The position numbers and the translations under genes are program-made. Positions 50,155 to 62,490 of a DNA stretch of 64,000 nt are shown here, piece after piece (positions within the stretch are counted from its first letter, which is position 1; the number at the start of each line of letters is the position of its first letter). The notes below the pieces were generated by a model. That model was not told the origin of the DNA. It saw only the letters and a program-made list of their open reading frames with translations, and searched no databases. The DNA comes from Xiphias gladius (lineage: Eukaryota > Chordata > Actinopteri > Istiophoriformes > Xiphiidae): the NCBI RefSeq assembly GCF_016859285.1, contig NC_053418.1:3341521-3405520 (forward strand), in the 5' to 3' direction.

Positions 50155-52416
50155 AGACACAAGACTCCTCTCTCTCCCTCTTTTACGTCACTCCTGCACG
50201 TGCAGCTTTTTAAAGCTCATCTCAGCTCATCAAATGCCAAATCAAAAGCCAGTCTGTCTTTGCCTCCTGCCCCTGAGCCTCCTCGTCTCTCTGGTTTAAT
50301 CGCTACTATGTGTTTATTTCTTTCTGTCCCATGTGAAGTCTGAACTGGATGTCAATGAACACCAAACTGCCTGGAGGACCGAAAATCACAGCTTCCACTA
50401 CCGAGGGCAACTCGTATAATAGTCAGCAGGTTGTTAGCACTGAAACTAAAGCTTATACTTGCTTCCTGTATTTAACATAAAACGCATTAATAACATTTAT
50501 ACATATAGATCTATGGCAGAAATTAATCACTGAAGGATTTAAATATATTTACACCTCGGTGAGAATTAAATATTAATCATTTTGGTGAAACTGAATGTTA
50601 AAAATCATACTTAAAAATAAAAACTGTACAATAACGCAACAAAAAGAACATCTAAATGGTAAAATTATATCCTATGTAAGTTTTTCAAAAACTACACGAG
50701 TGTTCATTTATTCAATAAATGTACATGGATTTTACCGTTTCATAATGTGTAATATTTGGATTGGGCATCTGTATACACTCAGTCGATCCAGTTACACTGT
50801 ATATAGCCGTAGTTTTTGCTCTCTGTCAACTCATTTGTGAACCTAAGGCCACATTTTTTTTGTACGTACTAGCACAGGAATGCCCATGAAGCCTCCGTCC
50901 CAAAATGTGTTGGGGTTTCCCTTTAAGCATCAAAAAAATAAAATAAAATAAAATAATATGTCACCATAGATCTCTATTTCTTCACTATAACTTGTCTTTG
51001 AAGTCAACAAGAATCTCTGTGGACAAAAATCTGGGGGAACGTCAAGTTGGACACATCATGGCATGTAGAAAATATACTGTAACGTCAGGACAAATATTAG
51101 GTCACTAGCCTTGAAGTGTCCAACAGGGCAGTCCCCCCCCCCCGCGCGCTTTAAGGCATAGATAAGATCCATCCACCCCTTTCTAAATGCTAAACATTTC
51201 ACTGATGCTAATCATTTTGAAGATCTTCCAGGCCGGGGCAAACCCCCAACACATTCAGTAAGACATCTCCACGGCCGTGTTTCGCTTTCATTGGACATCC
51301 CTCCCCGTTTTCGGCAGCCGTCCACTTAGACACGTCCCTCGGCGAATGGAACAGGGGTAATAAATAAATAGAACCTCCCGCCACATTGTGTAAGTCATAT
51401 ATGCATTTACAGCATGGACCGGGGGATCAAACGCACACGGACAGCTGAGACTGTAGCCAACTCGCCCGATCGCGTCGTCCGCAAAAGGCGTGAAGTGATG
51501 AAAGATTTTTGGAGGGGGGGGGGGGGGTATGTAGGGAAAAAGTCAACATTTTGGCAGGGTTACATGCACTTAAACCACGTCAGCTACTGATTCATCCCAG
51601 CTGTGGTGGGACCTGTGAGCAGAGAGGAAGAATAGAAGCCAATCTGTCCGTTTGCTTGTCCGTCCATCTGTCCCTTCTTCTCCAATGAAGCAGTGATCAA
51701 ATAAGACAGATTGGGGATGGGAAAAGATTTAAACTTCCCTTTTTTTGGCTTCCTTTTCACTAGGGTCGAACAGCCATCTAAACAAACCCCCGTGTTGTTT
51801 TCCACTCCATCATAATAATATGGTGAACAACAACTCTGCAGTTGGAGCAGAGGCGGAACGTGAAGCTAACAACTTTCTGCTTTTACATCAACCACCTTTA
51901 ATCTTACCAAAGAAAAAAAAAAGCAAAGGTTCGCTGGCTTCTGCGTGAATTCAAAAGATCCGCCGGCACTACGTAAGCAAGAGGACGTCAAACCAACCTG
52001 TCTCACGACTGGCAGGTGCAACAGAGCACTGTGTTCAAAGTGCGGCACAGCTAGGTGAATGTGCAGACGGTACAGCAAAGTGCAGCTAGGCCCGGTATAG
52101 AGAATATCGTATAGTGAAGACTACCATCTGCGTGTAGGCCCTCCTTGTTCTGTTGAAAGCAGAGATGGATGATAAACAGACTGGACAGTCACGTGGGTAA
52201 GCTAGTAGCACACGAGCTTCAGGTAGAGAAAGAAGCGTGTGTTTGAGAGTCTTTGGGTTTGTTTCTTGTCTGGTCTTTTGGTTTTTTTGGATGTATGCAT
52301 GCGTACTTGGTCTGGATGTACCCTTGAAGTGGATGTGCGTTTGTGTTAGAGCCTGCATGCTTCCCTCGCATGTGTCTGTACATTGTCTTCATCGTCTTCA
52401 TATTTTTTCTACAAGG

Positions 52417-52422
52417 TTTATT
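52417..52422 (-). promoter_or_regulatory. Candidate polyadenylation signal for rusc2
   Basis: AATAAA on the minus strand (plus 'tttatt'), about 105 bp beyond the rusc2 stop. Further tttatt copies occur near 50.7 and 50.3 kb, so a longer 3' UTR is possible. Confidence 0.4.
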
Positions 52423-52527
52423 TTTCAGGAACACTCCTCAATGTACACAAAAACAGATTTTTGTTGTCAGTAGGTATGTGGCAGGGGAGGCCTCTGTCTC
52501 CAAAGCGGTTTGCCTTCGTCTTTTGCT

Positions 52528-55500
52528 TTACTTCCACTTGATGGAAGGTTCCGCGCGGCACTGCCCGAGTCCGGTGGCTTCCTGGCTGTCCTCCATGCTT
52601 TTGAGGGTGACGTAGATGATGGGAACTAAGCCCTGCGTGGAGCCCAGGGAGCAGAGCAGCCAGTCCGGATCGGCCTTGCTCAGGACCCGCAGGATGTCGC
52701 CCTTGTTGAAGCTCAGCTGGCCGGGCTCGGTGGCTATGTGGTGGCACAATGCTCGTACTTCACTGAGGAATGACAGAGGACACAGAGAAAACGTGAGTGG
52801 AGCTGGAATGGAGCTGACCTGCTGTAGAGTTTAATCCTACCTGGATTTCTGACAGAACAGGACAGAGTGTGAAGCATTTGCCTACCATGTAGACCGTTGT
52901 TTGGCTTCAGCCGGTTGGTTCGACGTTGGTGGGGGTGTGTTTTGGGCGTGAGCGAGAGTGGCCGGAGGCTCGGCCTTCTTCCCGCTCCCTGCTCCAATAG
53001 TCTGAGCTACGAGGTCGAGAACAGACCTATCCAGACCAAGCCAACCTGACGGGGGTCTAAAAGAGGAAAGCACAGTGGGGGGAAAATGTAAGCTTGATCG
53101 CACCGATGGCTACAGTACATTTGGACAGGTGGGTTGTGACACTGTTCAAGCTTTAAAGATGAGGTTAGTGTTATTCTGTATTTTTCTCAATGGCAACAAA
53201 TCCCAGGAAAAGACCAGAATCAAAAATGCATGTGTCTGTCTCTCAGTACTTCTTGACTTCTCTGCAGTGACCTGTCTGTAGCCTGTCACATGGGATAAAG
53301 TCAAAATAAACTCCTCAGGTCGTTTTCAAGGTCCATGAAGACTATACTTGTTTGATTATTATTGGTTTTGGTCTTTTCATGGGATTTGTTGGGAAGTACG
53401 TATCTTCAGACTCACCCTTTTAACTTACCTGGTCTTTTGACCTTTTGACCTCTGTTCAGCTCCCTCCACTCTGGAAGGAGAACCAACGCTAGATCCAAAG
53501 AGCCTGCCCCAGCGCAAACTCTGTCCCTGTGAGGGGCTCTCCTCCTGGGCTGCAGCTTTCGCTCCGGTCCCAGTAACCTCCGGAGGTTTTGTCTCTTTCT
53601 CCTGGTTGAGAACCGACTCTGGTGGGCTGCCCATCCATGAAGGCCTTCCCCTGGATCCAGCTGACTCCCCGCTGGAGCTACTGTTGCTTTCCCTGCTTCT
53701 GTAGCCCTCCTCATCTTGGCTTGACTCGGCCCCCTCCACCACTCCCTCTCTGGTGGGCGGTAGTTGACTCTGGCGTCTCTCTGATGACTTCCTCCTCCTC
53801 TCGGTCTTAACAAACTTTGACCCCTCTGTGGACTGGTCGATGTAGACCTGGGAGGACTGCATGAGCTGGTACCACCAGCCAGCCTGTCTGTCTTGACGCT
53901 GACGCCCCTCATCTGCAGGATCCCTGTCTTTTTTCTTCCTCCTGTCCTTCTCTTGTCCATCCTCACCTTCACCTTGGTTCTCTTGCCCTACACCTTTTAC
54001 TCTCTGCTCACCCGTCCCCCTCTCCTTCCAGAGATTGGCAAACCCTACTTCCATCATTGTTAGTCTGCTAACAGGTCCATCTTCCATACTTTCCGTTGTT
54101 CCCCCCTCCTTCCTCATCCTCGATTTTACTCCTGCTCCCTCTCTTCTGGACTTGGCTCCTTCCGTGGTCGGCCATGTTCCCTCTCGTCTCAGCCCCGCCC
54201 TCTCCCTTTTCACCTCCGCGCTCGAGTCTCCGACCATTTCGCTTACAGTGGTGCTCCATCCTCTCATGAGCTGGAAGGTGGAGCGAGCCGACTGGTCCAC
54301 ACTCTGGCCCGCGGAGCACAGCTGCTCCTTGCGACGCAGATGCTCCTGGCCCTTTTGGAGGAGATGTGGTTCAAACAGCAGGTCCAGGTCGAAGGGGAGG
54401 AGCGACAGTGGCTGCAGGAGGAGGAGGAGCTCCTCAAAGAGGGGCTGGCACGCCCCCTGCGACAGGGGAAGGAAACCCCACGGGTTGTAGTGTGCTGCTA
54501 TAATATCTGAGGAAAAGAAAAACAAAACAGAGAGTATCAGAACACGATTCAAGACCCAAGACATCATGCACACATGGACATCAAATAACCATCTGGGTAT
54601 TTGAAGACGGACAAATGATGCACAAGTTATCAACTGAGTCCTACCTTCATGTGTGTAGAGGTGACTGAACCAGAATTCCAGAGATTTCAGGCTGAAACAG
54701 AAGGTGAGTCAAACATTAAAACCGCAGCAGCATAAAACCTCCGTCTGCAACTCTGCTGCAGATCTCCGTCCTGCAGCAGAGTTGTTAAGGGTGATTACCC
54801 TCATCATTCATATTACACTCACATGGTTTAAAATCGTATTCGACTTGGTAGAACAACGTCCACTCGAACCATAACAAGCTGACAGGTCTAGACCAAGGTG
54901 CTCTTTAACCACACAGTATGAGACAGCCACGTAAAATTAGTGTGGGTGGTTCGGGCAGCCTGGACAAGCCCCCAGACAGTCGGTTATCACAGCCTGCTAT
55001 CTGTTAGAACATGTACGTTATATGTGACCTCCCATCTGGGGATAAAAAGCTGGTCCACATACGGTCTACCCCCTATTTTAAGGTAAAGACATGGCTTTTA
55101 TTTTAATTCTTAGCAGTGTTGTAGTTCACTCCTACAAAAAAAACAACCTCTCACTTAATCTACATGCTCGTATCGAGTTACCAGAACAATATGCGGTTGC
55201 AAATTTGAATCTCACAATTATTTCCCGACCTTCTCTAAGATCCTAACTTCTAGGTTCAGAATCTTGTTCGTAAAAAGTCGTGGGGATGAGGACGACAGTG
55301 AGACCTGGCGTGAAGAAAAAACGACTCACTTGAGCAGGCCGAAGATGAAGGCGTTCAGTCTCATGCTGTGGCTGGTGAGCTCTGAGTACTGGCTCACCTT
55401 CGAGAACAGACTGTGGAGGACACGTGTGGACGGGCCTGATGGAGACAAAAAACAAACAAAAAAAAACACTTCACTACGTTATACATTAAAAATAAAGCAC

Positions 55501-58500
55501 CACAGACAAGTTGTTCTCTAACTTAATTCCTAAGACGGTTACTTTCATGTTCATATGCTGTACATAAGATTTCCATGGAAATCGTTCTTCAAAACCTCGG
55601 CCTTTAGATCAGTGGAAGGTGGGACGAGCAGTTCTGCCAAACAACTGGTGTAGACACAAAATGTCACTGATGCCCTTGATAATAAACTGTCCCCTTCTTT
55701 AAGACCCTCACTCCACATTATCATCCTCACCCAGCTGTGTGGAGGCCTCCACCAGGCTCCAGGGCTGACAGCGGCGCTGTCCGATGATCAGGTCCAGCAC
55801 GTAGGCCTTCAGGCCGTCCTGCAGCACCTCATGCAGGGCTGGGCACAGGTACTTCAGGATGAGGTGACCCACGTTGGGACTCACCCAGCTGTTCCCCAGC
55901 TTAGCCTGGCAGGGTTGCAGAGAAACATTAAGGAATAAAGGAAATCAAAGTGATATGAAAAGATACAGAACTTCTGTCTGTTTTTTTCCATAACTGCTTT
56001 TGTCCATGTAGCAAAGTGCTCTATGTTTCACCTGTGTGTACTAAGGCATAATAAAGTGACAGAAAGTAAATATACAAAATATATAAAACAAAAATATATA
56101 TTTAGATATTTTTTTATTATTTACAAACACACGGATAAAATTACGGCACTCTGAGCACTTTTATAGTATAATAAAGAGTTAATATTTAAGAGAATCAAGT
56201 GGTAAGGACAGGTGTGACAGCTTTGCACCTCTGGACCTCATGAACCCAAAGATCAATCCCTGCCTTGGGTGAAATATTTTAAGCGGTGGTTGTCCTCAGC
56301 CTTGCACTGACTCATCACAGTTGCTGGAGTTGAGTGAAGAATAAAAAGGGAATCTAAGAAGTCAAATGGTGCCATCTGTCTGTGAAACTAATGTAGTTCG
56401 CCGGCTGAGAGCTTTTATGTTCCGTTGAACTTTCCTCCACCGCAGCGGCGATATTAAGTCGTTTGTCAGTATTGCTTTTAAATTTTGCTGTGTGAGACTC
56501 GGTCAACCCAGAGAACCAGCCCCTCGTTTTTCCTTCAGAGAATGTCGGTCCGTCACGTATACCTGCAGTGTTTGTGAATAATCTCCTACCTTCACATCTG
56601 GGTCCCGACTGGTGCCGAAGTGAGCCACAATCAGATCCACCGCTGTGTTCACGGCTTTCACCAAACCTGACGGAGGGGAGAGGGGAAAAAAACAAAACAA
56701 AACAAAGATAGTCTGTCAATTAACCTTTTTAGCTACATGTTACATTTTCTTTACAATGAATGTCACTTGATGCAAGAGTCTTTTTTTTCCTTCGATGTTC
56801 TGCCAATTTCATGATTTTGTTTCCCTCTTTTACCCTCTGATGGAGGGAGGAGAGACGCATCAAGATCCAAATGTAGCTCATATTTTGCTGTGGCCTTCAC
56901 TGTCTTTGTGCTCCAAAGCCGCATGAATTCACTGTTAGATTTATGAGGGCAGCGTCTAGCCGTTGAATGAGTGGCTGGGACTGCCTTGCAGGGATTTGTC
57001 TGCCAACGGCCTGCCTCAGAAAACAAGACAAAATGTACTGATGTTGAAACAAGATTGCAAAACATTTACAAAAACCACAATCCCACGTTCCCACTGAACA
57101 AAAAAAAAAAAGTCACCTAGAAAATTACAGTAATATACGGGACAGCCAAACTGTGCTTTTTGGGTAGTGCATATGTTTGATAAATAACACGTCTCTGGGA
57201 CACAGTGTATATGATGCAATGGTGAAAAAGGCTCAGTAAATCTGCCCCTCAGTGTCTTGCTCAAGGACACTTCAGCAGTGTAGATGCTGGTCCTGTCAAA
57301 CCTGGATCATCCACGCGGAGGGCGACCTGCCTGCCCATTACGCAACACCCTGCTACCTCAAGAGGCCCTGAATTGCTCTCCTCTTTGTGGAGTGGCCTTT
57401 TCTCAGAGAAAGGCCACTCGATTTAAGCAACTTTCAGCCACATCATTTAAGTGTTCTTCTCCCTGACAACGACACTTGTGAGACCTGGAAATGTGATTCC
57501 TTGAACAGCAGTTTTTAGTGTTCAGCAGCGCTCTAAAAACCTGTCCGAGCCTTTGTGGCTCGCAGTACAAACCAGTGTATTCCTCTAGTGAGACAGCATG
57601 TCATGACTGTGTTATTATGTTGGAGGATCTTCTGCGCATTAGAAAGGAGTCCTAAAATCTGTCAGGACTAAAGACCCCCACAGAGAGGCAGGAGAGATGG
57701 AGGCAGGAAGGGAGACATACAGGTCTTCTCAACCAAACTGTCCCAGGAAGTCCGAGACAGTCGGGTGGAAAGAGAACCGGCTTTTCTGGTCATATTACCT
57801 ATAACTTAGTATTTAGTCGCATTGGAAAGATCTGTTTAAAACCTGATATCATGCGACAGAAATTCCATACTCAGGCCACGCGATGTGAGTGAATTTATCC
57901 ACGTGACAACTGAGCAACTCCTCTTGCTGAGGAAGGCCACGAGATGTGGCTGAAAGTCTCAGAAATCCCAAGTGAGGTGATGTACTGACATTTTTTTTGT
58001 CGAATCTCTCCTTAGACCGCTCCACTTCTGACTACTAGGGAGGTCAGTTACATAGCGTTGTTTAAATGTCAATAAAATTTCAAGTAAATTCCCATAAAAA
58101 CTCCCGATACTGATACTATCTACAACCGGCCCTTGCATACAGTCCGAATGAAAGCTGCACTTATGTCGTACCAGTGTAAAGGCTTGTGTTTGGCCAGTCA
58201 GTGAGGTTCAGCAGCGTGAAACCAATGATCATGAGAAAGTAATGCCTCTGATGTTATTATGGTGCGGGAACTAGTTTTCTGCACTTCTAAAATGCATACA
58301 ATAAAGTTACTGAGTTCCTAAGCTTCCAAAAAAGGTTAATGGAAAAGTTTATGAGGTCAATGAGAGACAAAGAGAGTCTCCATAAAAACAGCTTGAACGC
58401 TCACAGGCAGCCGCGAATGAAAGCAGTGATCTCCAGGAAAAACAGCTCACCATTCGACCTTTTGTTGTTCAGCATTTAATACATATAATAGTTAAATATT

Positions 58501-61031
58501 TAGCTAAACACATAAGCAAGCACAAGGGGCCTCACCTCTCTTCTGTGTCAGGTCCACAGAGACGTGGGACTGTGAGGAAGAGCAGGAGGAGGATGAAGTT
58601 GAAGAGTCAGGGGAGAGGCAGAACTCCTCCGGCGGCTTCTCGGTCAGGGAGAAGTAGTCCGGCAGGAAATCGTTGTAGCTCTGCTGCAGCTTAGCTGCTT
58701 GGCCCACTGCAGAGACACACGCACACGCACACAAACGATAAGACACACATATAAACGCACATCACTGCGTTTATATATATATATATATATGAGAGGCCTT
58801 TAGGGATCCTGGGCAGGTGAAACTTTGAGGAACACACACTTTCATCAATCTCTATTTGTTCTATAAGGAACCTGATATTTTTTCAGTGGCTTTACCGTCA
58901 GTTAAGGCTTTTTTTGGACCTCGAACTCCTTAAAAAAAGTACTAGTACATCAAGTATAAAAGCCTACTTTTCAAATATCTTCATAACTCTGCATTTGTCC
59001 CAACACTGACAATACAACAATTAGCACCATTAAGCCGTCCCAGCGTGTGTCTAGAGGGCACTGAGGGGAAATCGAACACGTTGCGTCTGGCAGGTCGCGT
59101 ACCCCCGCCTGATCCTACGCCAGAGTGGCCGCCCGGGACCCTCTCCACCCCCAGCGGGTTTCGCCGACGGTACTCCCTCCATTTGAGGGCCTGGGGAGAG
59201 AGGTGGTGTGCTGTTGGGGAGGGGATGTGTTAAGACCGTGATCAGGGGGTCGGTGGTCAGGTTGGAGTTTAAGGGTGGTTTGTTGAGTAGATGGATGGAG
59301 GAAACATTTGTGAGAAAAGAGGAGGTAAAAAGGGAAGCGGAAAAGGTGGAGGGAGGACGGGAGAAGATGTAAGTCCATGCATGAAGGGGAAGAAGGAAGA
59401 GAAAAAGAGAACAATAAGAATGTACCAGAGCATCTTTTAAAGAGCAGATCAACACTGAACCACACAAAACTTAAAAGCTTTGATGTAAGTGGAAATCCCA
59501 GGCAGCTGTCGGATTTCTTAACGAAACAACAAGGCACTAAACCTGCTGAGACTCGCTGTTTCAGTCTGTGGGAACGGTTGGTGTGGACCGGTGGACTGAC
59601 AAAAAGGTGAATCAATTCAGAATCAAACAGGGAAGAAAGCGGCCACCGGAAACCACTGCGCTCCGTAGGCGGGAACCTCCCAGGTGTTTTTAATTATCTG
59701 TCCATGTATTGCAATTATTTATTCATTTTCTTTTTTCCTTTGAGTGTAAACCTGTTAACCGACTCTATCATCAAGAGAGTGATAGTTGCAAGAAATCAAA
59801 TGTAAAGTGATAAGAAAAGAACAGAACAGGAAGAGACCACCATAGTCATAAAGTTGAGAGAAAAAAGTAGTGCAGTGGGGTCATGTTTTCAGCACACGAG
59901 TCGAGTATACAATACGTTTGATGCTCAAGTGGATGAGCGGCTGAAAACACTGGTATGTGACTGACAACAAAAACGGACATTGCCTTGTGTCCTTTTCAAA
60001 AATGGACAACAAAATTTCCCAAGCGGCTGCAAGGGATCTGACGTTTTCTAATGATTTTGTGACAGGTTTTTGCCCAAAATGAGCCCTTTATCAGACTCAA
60101 AGACTTTTGTGTTGGTGTTGTTGTTTGATCCCTGCCCCATTATACAAAGCAAGTACTGTGAAATAATTGTTGTATTTTTAATTATCTGATGATCAATGTA
60201 ACTTAAACAGGCTCATCTTGACTTAAATATTGTTGATGATCTTTTATGCAAGTGCCGGGAACTTGTGTGTTTTTCTCGTGAAAACATACTGTGAATAATT
60301 CTTCGAGGACATGCCAGAATTCTTTTGGAACCTACCATTATGTGTCCTGGATCCAGGCCCTTTGCTTCCCTCCCCGTGCTTTCCAGAGTCCAGACAGCCC
60401 AGTGGGCTCAGTGTGTCACTGTGGAGTGGCGGTAAACTGGGCAGAGCTCCGCGGTGGAAACAGTGTCCCTGCACCTCCGGCAGCGTTGGTGGCACCGCCC
60501 CTCTCTTCACGCCCAGGGATGGAGGCGGAGGGGTTGGCGGTAGAGGTGCTGAACCCCCTCCCTGTTTTACAGTCGCTGGGGTGTGCTGGGGGCTGAGGCC
60601 TGCTGAAAGTGGGCAGGAGAGGCTGTGTGGCCGCTGGGGGCTTGGGGTGCAGGTGGAGCAGGTCCCAGGGCTGGGTGCCCCCTGGAGACGAACCGGGGAG
60701 TAGCTCCCAAGAGGTGAGGGACGAACTGATCCTGGTGGAGGGGCCGCCCCAGCTTGAGCCCCCTGGTACCGAAGCACATTTTCAGCTGCATCTTCGCTGT
60801 CCTCCACCGCTGGACCTCCAGAGCCAGGGCCAGAACCAGGGCCAGAGGTGCAGCGGGCCTGCATCCCAGAGACGTAGCCTGTGAGCAGGGGCAGCAGAGG
60901 CTTTGGCTGCGGGGGTTTGGAGGTGAATTGGTGGTGGAAGGTGAAGGGCTGGATGGGGAGAGTGGTGGGCCGCTGGTCCCTGCTGTAGCGGACCACCGCC
61001 GGCCGGCTGTCCGAGGAGCTGGAGAGACCAC
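52528..61031 (-). CDS. rusc2: rusc2 (RUN and SH3 domain protein 2), C-terminal 978 residues
   Basis: RUSC2 (iporin) is a cytoplasmic RUN/SH3 adaptor linked to Rab GTPases and vesicle traffic. Exons in coding order: 61031-60336, 59210-59028, 58706-58536, 56666-56590, 55905-55731, 55435-55330, 54691-54645, 54506-53429, 53056-52886, 52762-52528 (with TAA). All joins are GT-AG and in phase: 2 nt completing a codon, then 978 codons and stop. Landmarks: [40 protein letters not shown], the [18 protein letters not shown] block, a RUN domain (about residues 350-520), an acidic/basic low-complexity region, [14 protein letters not shown], and the SH3 (about 902-957). Blocks and order match vertebrate RUSC2 as I remember it; the matched linker and WWYQLMQ block favour RUSC2 over RUSC1. 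The first exon here starts mid-codon, so N-terminal exon(s) lie beyond 64 kb. Confidence 0.96.
52595..52762 (-). other. rusc2: rusc2 SH3 domain exon segment
   Basis: Reads [20 protein letters not shown], then [20 protein letters not shown] and [10 protein letters not shown]. The SH3 landmarks LSFxKGD, DWL and G-x-VP-x-x-YV are present. The usual ALYDY is ALCHH, as in other RUSC proteins, so this substitution is family-typical rather than decay. Part of the last coding exon; the Cys before EVRAL is split across the intron. Confidence 0.9.
54370..56666 (-). other. rusc2: rusc2 RUN domain, spread over five exons
   Basis: Exons 56666-56590 ([20 protein letters not shown]...), 55905-55731 ([20 protein letters not shown]...), 55435-55330 ([20 protein letters not shown]...), 54691-54645 ([16 protein letters not shown]) and the start of 54506-53429 ([15 protein letters not shown]...[20 protein letters not shown]). 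RUN domains are all-helical modules that bind small GTPases or motors. No frame breaks or lost blocks are seen. Confidence 0.9.
54692..55329. other. rusc2 intron with perfect 14-bp inverted repeat
   Basis: No gene or exon is recognised. It contains the hairpin at 54748-54784 described in the findings. Confidence 0.7.
56667..58535. other. rusc2 intron with a repeat fragment
   Basis: About 1.9 kb without coding signal in frame with rusc2. At about 57238-57360 the sequence 'cagtgtcttgctcaaggaca' followed by 'cttcagcagtgtagatgctgg' resembles a common fish interspersed repeat; a short related piece lies near 8.48 kb. Confidence 0.6.
57238..57360. repeat. Short interspersed fish repeat fragment
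   Basis: 'cttgctcaaggacacttcag' and nearby 'cctgcctgcccattacgcaa' match the pattern of a dispersed fish repeat that I recognise by motif only. Noncoding. Confidence 0.4.
58769..58790. repeat. (TA)n microsatellite
   Basis: About ten TA units in the rusc2 intron between the exons at 58.5-58.7 and 59.0-59.2 kb. Confidence 0.9.
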
Positions 61032-61489
61032 CTGGACGAGCACAAGACGGAGCGCAGGGGTGGAGGAAAGATGGAGGAAAGATGGAGTCACATGGAGAGA
61101 AAAGGGAAAAACAAAGAACTTTGTAGTTTTGTTATGGTTTTTAAAATATCCCTTTGCTCCAACAGCAACATTTAACATTTGCAGAATAGAGGGAATCAAG
61201 GCTGTTTTCATTGTCATCATCATACAATATTAGAAATACCTCTCAGTATAACACAATACAATTCAACAGCATTATAAGCTGCAGCCTCCAAAACTATCCT
61301 CCAGTTGAATTAACACGCCTCTGAACAAAAACCAAACATTATAACCTTCATGAAGGCAGAATTTTTTGCGGGGCATTAGAATGCATTACTTTTTTGTACC
61401 TAATAAACTGGCAACTGAGTGAATAGTGAAATGTTTTGCAGTGGTAGAGGATTGTAAATAATGTATTATTTCAGTTCAGGCTTTAATTT

Positions 61490-61755
61490 AGAGGTGCAAC
61501 TAATATTATCATCATTTTTTATACATCTACTGATTATTGTTTGATTAATCAATTAATCCCTCAGTGTACAAGTCCAAAAAAAAAAAAAAATACCATCACA
61601 ATATCCCAAAATCTAAGTTGCCATCTTCAAATTGCTTACTTTGCTCATGCACCAGCACTAAAGCCACAGATATCCAGTTTACAGTGACAATAAACAGAGC
61701 AAATGCTCACATTTCAGAGGCTGCAACCATTGAATCAAGCATTAAACGATTATGA
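61490..61755. mobile_element. Palindromic repeat family copy, diverged
   Basis: Starts 'gaggtgcaactaatattatc' and contains 'ttgattaatcaattaatccc' and 'caatatcccaaaatctaagt', in the order of the other copies. The far end is poorly conserved. Confidence 0.55.
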
Positions 61756-62037
61756 AGAAAACCCTCATGCGTTAACGGGAAGGATAGAACTGAAACCTAA
61801 CATACAGGCTAACAGAAAACTGCCCAGTCATGAGCCACAACGCTCAACAGCCCTTATCACCGACAACCATGCCTCTGTTAGGGACACTGCTCTGACAGGC
61901 CCACGTGCACACAAACATACATTTGAGGAAACACACAAAGACACACACATGAAGACTGGACCTTGAGGCACTGCGTCAGGAGAGACACCATCGAGGAGAA
62001 GCCCTTTCCTGCACTTGTTTTGTACCACTAAGTCAGT

Positions 62038-62074
62038 ATGTGTGTGTGTGTTTTCTGTGTGTGTGTGTGTGTGT
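62038..62074. repeat. Interrupted (TG)n tract
   Basis: Two (TG)n blocks separated by 'ttttc', followed by 'ttcctag'. Tract and CAG-like end imitate a splice acceptor on the plus strand. Confidence 0.9.
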
Positions 62075-62089
62075 TCCTAGATCCAGTGC

Positions 62090-62490
62090 AGTGTATGACA
62101 GTCAGGAGCGCGTCAGCAGTGTTGCGCAAGCTGTTTGTCGCCCTAAAGCCGGCCCACCGATGCCGCCTGAGCCGGGTGCAGCGTTGTCTTTTGGCCACAG
62201 GTGGCGACATCGACCTGCTGTGGAGACGGGTCGGCGGAGGGAGGACTACCACACACCCCCGCCGGCCTGAGCTCCCACTGGGGATGGAGGACGGAAACAC
62301 TCCCTCTCTGTCGCACTTCTGCTCCGTCATCCCTCTCATAGCCATTTTTCTCCTCTTTTCTCTCCTCGCCCACCTCTCCCCTCTCCCCGTTCCATCTACT
62401 TCTTCCCGGCTTCTGCTTCGTTCTCTGCTCCTCTCCTCTGTCGGAGATGAATCCATTAGGCGGCTCAGGCTTTTCCTTCGCAGCGCGTCA
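62090..62490. other. CpG-rich patch with overlapping unassigned ORFs
   Basis: GC- and CpG-rich compared with its flanks. On the plus strand an open frame of about 150 codons runs through the (TG)n tract into MTVRSASAVLRKLFVALKPA and on to a stop at 62496. On the minus strand a 142-codon frame rich in R, E and S overlaps it. Neither resembles a family I know, and neither has splice-consistent neighbours. It could be an internal CpG island or alternative first exon of rusc2, or simply a stop-poor stretch. Confidence 0.25.

Larger units (their letters stand above)
45835..52400. other. Intergenic interval between the chemokines and rusc2
   Basis: No gene is supported. It contains a dispersed repeat (46.75-47.13 kb), a long TA/CATA tract (48.02-48.16 kb), a Tc1-like relic (48.26-48.65 kb), a GA tract (50.12 kb) and C and G homopolymers (51.13 and 51.51 kb). 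The right end, below 52.5 kb, may be rusc2 3' UTR. Confidence 0.6.

Noticed and set aside
53412..53972. 186-codon minus-strand ORF, and 151-codon plus-strand ORF at 54035-54490
   Set aside because: Both are shadows of the 1,078-bp low-complexity rusc2 exon (53429-54506) in other frames. The rusc2 frame matches known RUSC2 blocks and joins its neighbours in phase.
59190..59191. Acceptor CCCCAG before 59190 as the start of the ALKWREY exon
   Set aside because: It breaks phase with the preceding exon (AAT G). The AG 20 nt upstream restores phase and gives [13 protein letters not shown], matching orthologues.
60311..60884. Plus-strand and off-frame minus ORFs over the 60.3-61.2 kb region
   Set aside because: They overlap the GC-rich rusc2 exon 60336-61031 whose own frame carries [18 protein letters not shown]. 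The others have no family resemblance.
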